64,000 nucleotides of DNA from Paenibacillus antri (GTDB lineage: Bacteria; Bacillota; Bacilli; Paenibacillales; YIM-B00363), in NCBI RefSeq assembly GCF_005765165.1, contig NZ_VCIW01000009.1:62001-126000 (forward strand), in the 5' to 3' direction. Shown here piece by piece: positions 60,272 to 64,000 of this stretch; position 1 is the first letter of the stretch, and the number at the start of each line of letters is the position of its first letter. A program made the translations under genes and the position numbers. The notes under the pieces were generated by a model. The model was given only the letters and a program-made list of their open reading frames with translations. It was not told where the DNA came from and made no database searches.

Positions 60272-60468
60272 GAGAGCTCCTCCCTTCCGAAACAAGGTGC
60301 AGTGGATAGCAATAAGAGTATCCCCCTCCCGCCGCGGTCGTATGACAAGCCCGCGCGCCGGATGGGCGACCCTTCGATAAACTTTGGGCGATGGCCCCCG
60401 GGCGTTCGCACACCCGCACTTCTCGTCCCCTTCGTATATTGCAGAAGAACGGAGGGGGGTGGATCGAA

Positions 60469-60576
60469 ATGGCAGCTGTAGGATGCGGTGTAGGCGGTGG
60501 ATTCACTTCCGTAGGCGCGATCTTGGTGTTGTTCATCTTGTTGGTGATCATCAGCCGGTCGGTGTTGGGTTATTAA
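60469..60576 (+). CDS. YjcZ-family mini-protein, 35 aa (second copy)
   Basis: MAAVGCGVGGGFTSVGAILV followed by LFILLVIISRSVLGY: the same GGFTSxGAILVL core as the gene at 42969 and a single hydrophobic helix. GGAGGGGGG lies before the ATG. A terminator follows 18 bp after the stop codon. Confidence 0.88.
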   Translation: MAAVGCGVGGGFTSVGAILVLFILLVIISRSVLGY

Positions 60577-60594
60577 TCGGAATCGATAAGGGGA

Positions 60595-60628
60595 AGAGCC
60601 TCGCGACTTGCTTCGCGGGGCTCTTTTT
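60595..60628 (+). terminator. Terminator of the second YjcZ-type gene
   Basis: AGAGCCTCGCG and CGCGGGGCTCT form a stem followed by a T run. Confidence 0.9.
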
Positions 60629-60728
60629 CCTTAGTTTCAAAAAATCGAATATTTGCGAAGAGATCGGATATTTCCGCCCTCGGACGCGAAATCTAAGGGA
60701 AAAGAGAGCTACCCGAGGAGGAGTCCGG

Positions 60729-61313
60729 ATGTCGGACGAGCAGCAAGAGGCGCTGAAGAAGATCACCGACGAGATGGTAACGACGAAGACGCATTGGTTT
60801 GAATATTGGCAAACATTTTCGGCTTTCGACACTTGGCAATTTTGGGCGACGATATTGATCTTCGTGGCCCCGTTAATCTTATTATTTATTTTCTTGGATC
60901 GGAGCAAGGCGTTCCGAATCGGTTTCTTCGGTTTCGGGGTCCACATGATCACCGTGTACATCGACGCCTTCGGCACGACGCACGGGTTATGGGAATATCC
61001 GTTCAAGTGGTTGCCGTTCTTGACGAACAGTCTCGGATTGGACGCGTCTCTATTGCCTGTGTCTTACATGCTTCTGTACCAATTCACCCTTCGGCATAAG
61101 AAGAGTTACCTTCTGTACATGATCGGTCTGAGCCTGGTTTTCGCCTTCGGGGTTAAGCCGCTGATGGGAGCGTTGGATTTGTTCCAGTTATACAAAGGGA
61201 TGAACTATGCGCATATCTTCATCGCATACCTGCTGCTCGCCTCGATTCCGTATTGGATCACGGAAGGCTTCGCGAAATACCAGGACCGGGCGGCGCGGCC
61301 GTCCGGGGCCTAA
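60729..61313 (+). CDS. CBO0543-like integral membrane protein, 194 aa
   Basis: A soluble charged N-terminus (MSDEQQEALKKITDEMVTTK) followed by about five TM helices (FWATILIFVAPLILLFIFLD, GFFGFGVHMITVYIDAFGTT, LLPVSYMLLYQFTLRHKKSY). GAGGAGTCCGG precedes ATG 60729. The helix pattern and the FKWLPFLTNS...LPVSYMLLYQ stretch resemble small spore-former membrane proteins of the CBO0543 group. Function unknown. Confidence 0.72.
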   Translation: MSDEQQEALKKITDEMVTTKTHWFEYWQTFSAFDTWQFWATILIFVAPLILLFIFLDRSKAFRIGFFGFGVHMITVYIDAFGTTHGLWEYPFKWLPFLTNSLGLDASLLPVSYMLLYQFTLRHKKSYLLYMIGLSLVFAFGVKPLMGALDLFQLYKGMNYAHIFIAYLLLASIPYWITEGFAKYQDRAARPSGA

Positions 61314-61345
61314 GCGAAAGAAGCCCCAGCCATACGCGAGTCGGA

Positions 61346-61564
61346 TCAGACCGATCCGGCGGAAGAACGGGAGCTTTTCAATTTGGCCTGTTGCTTATAC
61401 TCGCTGGGCGTCATCCCCGTTATTTTCTTGAATTGCGTGCAGAAGTGCGGATAGCTCGAGAAGCCGATCTGTTCGCATAGCTTATGGCTCTTCATCTCTT
61501 GGCCGAGCAGCAGCTGCTTGGCGAGCTGCCCGAGCTCGGCCGCGCGTTCGGGCGAACGCTGCAC
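61346..61564 (-). pseudogene. C-terminal remnant of an AraC-family regulator
   Basis: Only the last part of an AraC DNA-binding domain is left: AKQLLLGQEMKSHKLCEQIG followed by FSSYPHFCTQFKKITGMTPS and EYKQQAK. The first helix-turn-helix and the sensor domain are missing. Upstream in this frame the sequence is the antisense of a tatA-like remnant, so the AraC homology stops near 61515-61530, at a recombination junction. Confidence 0.8.
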
Positions 61565-61633
61565 GAATTCAAGGGGGCGACCCGGGACATGATCGCCGAG
61601 AACGAGAACGAGAACGAGAACGAGAAACGATAA
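61484..61633 (+). pseudogene. C-terminal remnant of a TatA-type translocase subunit
   Basis: The plus strand reads GELPELGRAFGRTLHEFKGA followed by TRDMIAENENENENEKR and a stop: the amphipathic helix and tail of TatA. The TM helix and FGPxKLPE hinge that should precede it are replaced by sequence antisense to the AraC remnant (frame open from ATG 61484). It is therefore a truncated gene, or at best a 49-residue chimera. Confidence 0.75.
61598..61627 (+). repeat. GAGAAC hexamer tandem repeat
   Basis: Four perfect GAGAAC units (61598-61621) plus a degenerate fifth encode the Glu-Asn tail of the TatA remnant. Confidence 0.95.
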
Positions 61634-61654
61634 TCCGCTGGATCGATTCGCTCA

Positions 61655-61684
61655 AATCCCTTCAGAAATCGAAGGGATTTTTTG
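61655..61684 (+). terminator. Terminator after the tatA remnant
   Basis: AATCCCTTC and GAAGGGATT with a 7-nt loop, followed by six T. It may be the original tatA terminator. Confidence 0.88.
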
Positions 61685-61781
61685 CATGCCGCCGGTGCCG
61701 CGAATTGTGCTGGACATCCGGCGTAAGCGGTGATATCTTAAGTGTGTATCAAAACCGGATTCGTTATGACATGATGCATTC

Positions 61782-61895
61782 GAACGCGCGTAACTGGCGA
61801 AGCGTGGGGGACCACGAGGGAGCGCGCGGGGATATAGCCGTACGCCTGGGCGAAGTGTTTGACGGAAGGGGACTCCCTTGTCAGACGCTTTTTTT
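61782..61895 (+). promoter_or_regulatory. ZTP/ZMP (pfl-type) riboswitch before the TRIC gene
   Basis: The aptamer blocks of the pfl class are all present: a CGCGCG/CGCGCG P1 stem, GTAACTGGCGAAG, a CGTGG/CCACG hairpin, GAGGGAGCGCGCG, and the second domain GCCGTACGCCTGGGC. An intrinsic terminator follows (GTGTTTGAC-GGAAGGG...TCCCTT-GTCAGACGC plus seven T, ending 61895). ZTP, a signal of folate one-carbon shortage, would prevent termination and switch on the downstream gene. Confidence 0.87.
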
Positions 61896-61921
61896 TCATG
61901 CACAGAGAGGGGATATGGACC

Positions 61922-62554
61922 ATGTTCGCATGGGAGCTGTTGACGTTCATCGGCACGGTGGCGTTCGCGATGAGCGGCTCGATGTCGGCGATGGAAGAAG
62001 AGTACGATATCTTGGGCGTGTACGCGCTCGGGCTGGTGACGGCGTTCGGCGGCGGCATTCTGCGCAATCTCGTGATCGACGCGCCGACGCGCTCCTTGTG
62101 GGAGCAAGGCGATCTGCTCGTCACCGCCCTCGTCGCGAGCTCGATCGTCTACTTCGCGCCGCGTCTCTGGGCCAACCACGTACAGAAGTGGGTGTTCTTC
62201 GACGCCGTCGGCCTCGCCGCCTTCGCCATTCAAGGCGCCTTGCTCGCCGCGCAGAAGGGACTGCCGCTGCCGGCGGTCATGATCGCGGCGCTGCTCACCG
62301 GCTGCGGCGGCGGCGTCATCCGCGACATCCTAGCGCGGCGCAAGCCGCTCGTCTTCCGCGAGGAAGTGTACGGCGTCTGGGCGATGCTCGGCGGTCTCGT
62401 CGTCGCCATGGGCTTCGGCGAGACCGGCTGGGAGATGTACGTCTTGTTCGCCGGCTTGCTGGCGCTTCGCATGTGGTCGGTCAAGAAGGGATGGCAGCTG
62501 CCGAAGCGGTCGTTCCGGAGCGGCATGTCCGGTTTGGCGAAGCGAGAAGCGTAA
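61922..62554 (+). CDS. TRIC/UPF0126-family membrane channel, 210 aa
   Basis: Seven TM helices in two repeats of three plus one. Each repeat carries the Gly-rich signature: VTAFGGGILRNLVID and LTGCGGGVIRDILARR. Start ATG 61922 gives MFAWELLTFIGTVAFAMSGS; the frame is open to 61859 but that part lies in the riboswitch terminator. Prokaryotic TRIC proteins form K+ channels in vitro, and some homologues have been tied to glycine transport. The ZTP-type riboswitch in front points to one-carbon or glycine metabolism. Confidence 0.93.
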   Translation: MFAWELLTFIGTVAFAMSGSMSAMEEEYDILGVYALGLVTAFGGGILRNLVIDAPTRSLWEQGDLLVTALVASSIVYFAPRLWANHVQKWVFFDAVGLAAFAIQGALLAAQKGLPLPAVMIAALLTGCGGGVIRDILARRKPLVFREEVYGVWAMLGGLVVAMGFGETGWEMYVLFAGLLALRMWSVKKGWQLPKRSFRSGMSGLAKREA

Positions 62555-62597
62555 GAAAAAAATCCCCGAGGCCAACTGTGGCCCGGGGATTTTTTTA
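62555..62597. terminator. Bidirectional terminator
   Basis: AAAAAAATCCCCG-GGCCA...GGCC-CGGGGATTTTTTT between the convergent TRIC and SASP genes. Confidence 0.95.
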
Positions 62598-62619
62598 TGT
62601 ACGGAGGCCGAGGCAACCC

Positions 62620-62841
62620 TTACGCCCGGCCGCCGCGCGCCAACGTCTCTTCCGCGATTTGCACCATTCTGCGAACCATATGGCCCCCGATAGCGCCCGT
62701 GTCGCGAGTCGAGACATAACCGTAATACCCGTCCGGCGGCAGCTGCACCCCGACCTCCTGAGCGATTTGATGTTTCAGTTGATCCATGGCCGCATTGGCT
62801 TCCGGGACGATCAGGCTGCTAGGGTTCGAATATTTGCTCAT
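62620..62841 (-). CDS. Alpha/beta-type small acid-soluble spore protein, 73 aa
   Basis: A paralogue of the SASP at 58888 with the same signatures (NAAMDQLKHQIAQEVGVQLP and RDTGAIGGHMVRRMVQIAEE). ATG 62841 follows GGAGGTG. The long open frame further upstream is not coding. Upstream, TGCATA (62900-62895) and, 18 bp on, AACAATA (62876-62870) form a weak SigG-like promoter. Confidence 0.97.
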   Translation of the reverse strand: MSKYSNPSSLIVPEANAAMDQLKHQIAQEVGVQLPPDGYYGYVSTRDTGAIGGHMVRRMVQIAEETLARGGRA

Positions 62842-63205
62842 GCGATAACACCTCCATTGGATTTGAAGATATTGTTCGACAATTCTGACAACGATATGCA
62901 AGCGGTCTCCGCATTTTTTCTTTCCTTGTCTTTCCACCCCTTTGGCGAAAAGCCCCCTCATTTTCCGAACGATCCGCCTTGTACGCCCGGCCGCTCTCCG
63001 GAATCGCCGTCCGGTCCATCGAAAATTTCGCATTCGTCCGGTGCATTCGCCCACGCCCAGAACGCCCGCGAGGTTGCTTGGCGATGCGCTTTTTTTCAGA
63101 AATACTTTAAGTAAAGCCCCCCGCACCCGTCTAGGTTCCTCGAATACACTATCATAGGTTTTGATGCAACCAATAAGCAATGCTTATATAGGGCGGGGTG
63201 AAACG
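62842..63205. other. Intergenic stretch, about 360 bp
   Basis: Contains the SASP promoter region on the minus side (with ATTGT-CGA-ACAAT inverted repeat) and the upstream region of the TauE/SafE gene. No RNA motif or supported gene seen; the longer frames are Arg-rich shadows. Confidence 0.5.
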
Positions 63206-63967
63206 ATGGAAGCGGAAATTGTAGCGATGGGTTTTTTGGTAGGCGCGCTCGTAGGATTGACGGGCGTCGGCGGCGCGGCCTTGTTGACCCCGGTGCTCAT
63301 GTGGATCGGGATCTCCCCCAGCGTCGCGATCGCGACGGACCTGTTCTATAACTCGGTTACGAAGCTGTTCGGAAGCATTCAGCATATCCGGCAGAAGACG
63401 ATTAACTTGGGGCTCGTGAAATATCTCGCGATCGGCAGCGTCCCGAGCGCGATCGGCGCGGTGCTGCTGCTGCAAGCGTATCCGCCGCTCGCGGCGCATC
63501 AGGATACGATCATGAAGCACGCGCTCGGCATCGTGTTGGTCGTCGTCGCGATCGCGACGATTCTGAAACAATTTTTCGGCAAGCTCGGGTCGAACCGATG
63601 GCAGGAGAAGCCGTTGTCTCAGAAAAGGGCGCTGACGATCCTCATCGGCGTCGTTCTCGGATTCATCGTCGGGCTGACGTCGATCGGCTCCGGCAGCCTC
63701 TTCGCGCTGGCGATGATATATTTGTATCGCTTGACCGCGGCGGAGCTCGTCGGCACGGATATTTTGCATGCGTTCCTGCTCGTGACGGCCGCGGGCGCCA
63801 TTCATGCCGTGTACGGCAATATCAATTACGCGCTGGCGTTCAATCTGCTGCTCGGCTCGGTGCCGGGCGTCATCCTCGGCAGCCGGCTGTCCGCGAAGGT
63901 GCCGGGCCGGCCGCTCCGTACGTTCATGGCGGCGATCATCCTCGTCAGCGGCTTGAAGTTGATCTGA
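63206..63967 (+). CDS. TauE/SafE (TSUP) family permease, 253 aa
   Basis: Eight predicted TM helices. The two repeat signatures FLVGALVGLTGVGGAALLTP and GFIVGLTSIGSGSLFALAMI are present. ATG 63206 follows GGGGTGA; 15 codons upstream in frame lack a site. The family moves sulfite, sulfonates or other organic anions; the substrate here is unknown. The last 33 bases of the window hold no gene. Confidence 0.93.
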   Translation: MEAEIVAMGFLVGALVGLTGVGGAALLTPVLMWIGISPSVAIATDLFYNSVTKLFGSIQHIRQKTINLGLVKYLAIGSVPSAIGAVLLLQAYPPLAAHQDTIMKHALGIVLVVVAIATILKQFFGKLGSNRWQEKPLSQKRALTILIGVVLGFIVGLTSIGSGSLFALAMIYLYRLTAAELVGTDILHAFLLVTAAGAIHAVYGNINYALAFNLLLGSVPGVILGSRLSAKVPGRPLRTFMAAIILVSGLKLI

Positions 63968-64000
63968 CGGTCGGCTATAATAGCTGAATATATGCAACAC

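Overview
The window looks like chromosomal DNA of a GC-rich, endospore-forming Paenibacillaceae bacterium (Paenibacillus/Cohnella type). The evidence is two alpha/beta-type small acid-soluble spore proteins, a Tlp-type spore protein, two YjcZ-type mini-proteins, a spore-coat transglutaminase (Tgl), a SigI/RsgI pair, T-box leaders, a KtrAB-type pair behind a ydaO-type (c-di-AMP) riboswitch, LplABC-type sugar transport and strong GGAGG-type ribosome binding sites. I see no prophage, transposase, rRNA or CRISPR array.

Layout. 0-9.4 kb: a radical SAM gene cut by the window edge, a 56-residue orphan gene with its own promoter and terminator, trmB, a chemoreceptor-CheW pair, and four envelope genes (a UgtP/MGDG-synthase-like glycosyltransferase, a PAP2 phosphatase, a GT4 and a GT2 glycosyltransferase). 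9.4-13.1 kb: infC-rpmI-rplT behind an attenuator leader, with infC starting at AUU, then a structured repeat region and an ECF sigma/DUF4179 anti-sigma pair. 13.1-20.3 kb: branched-chain amino acid genes, as T-box-ilvB-ilvN-ilvC, then a second promoter and T-box before leuA, then leuB. leuC, leuD and ilvD are not here. 20.3-30.7 kb: a peroxiredoxin behind a Fur/PerR-type box, then a sugar-type island with two AraC-family regulators, a lplB-ytcP-lplA-type ABC transporter and a divergent aminotransferase-amidohydrolase operon around a perfect 19-bp palindrome. Codon use in the island looks more AT-rich than in its neighbours.

30.7-43 kb: a coiled-coil protein, a TlpA-like thioredoxin, gcvH, a CPA2 antiporter, a GH15 enzyme, small unknowns, sigI-rsgI, an aldo/keto reductase with a cysteine-rich tail, a YuiH-like molybdoenzyme, a nucleotidyltransferase and a YjcZ mini-protein. 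43-54.7 kb: a methyltransferase, a DUF3231 protein, tlp, tgl, a glycerophosphodiesterase, a response regulator and hybrid kinase, a PhzF isomerase, a DUF2203 protein, a CopC-CopD fusion and an aldo/keto reductase. 54.8-64 kb: tRNA-Gly(CCC), two CBO0543-like membrane proteins, ktrA-ktrB behind a c-di-AMP riboswitch, a NucB-like nuclease, two SASPs, an ATP-dependent DNA ligase, an AraC/TatA gene-remnant junction, a ZTP-type riboswitch in front of a TRIC/UPF0126 channel gene, and a TauE/SafE permease.

Most interesting items: the ZTP-type riboswitch in front of the TRIC gene; a two-copy structured intergenic repeat with a forward-forward-reverse-reverse box order (10.83-11.01 and 53.56-53.73 kb); perfect operator-like palindromes at 6503-6522 and 27102-27120; a PhoP-box-like array at 7864-7902; and the AraC/TatA junction at 61.5 kb. 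All functional assignments are by eye from motifs and context. No database search was run.
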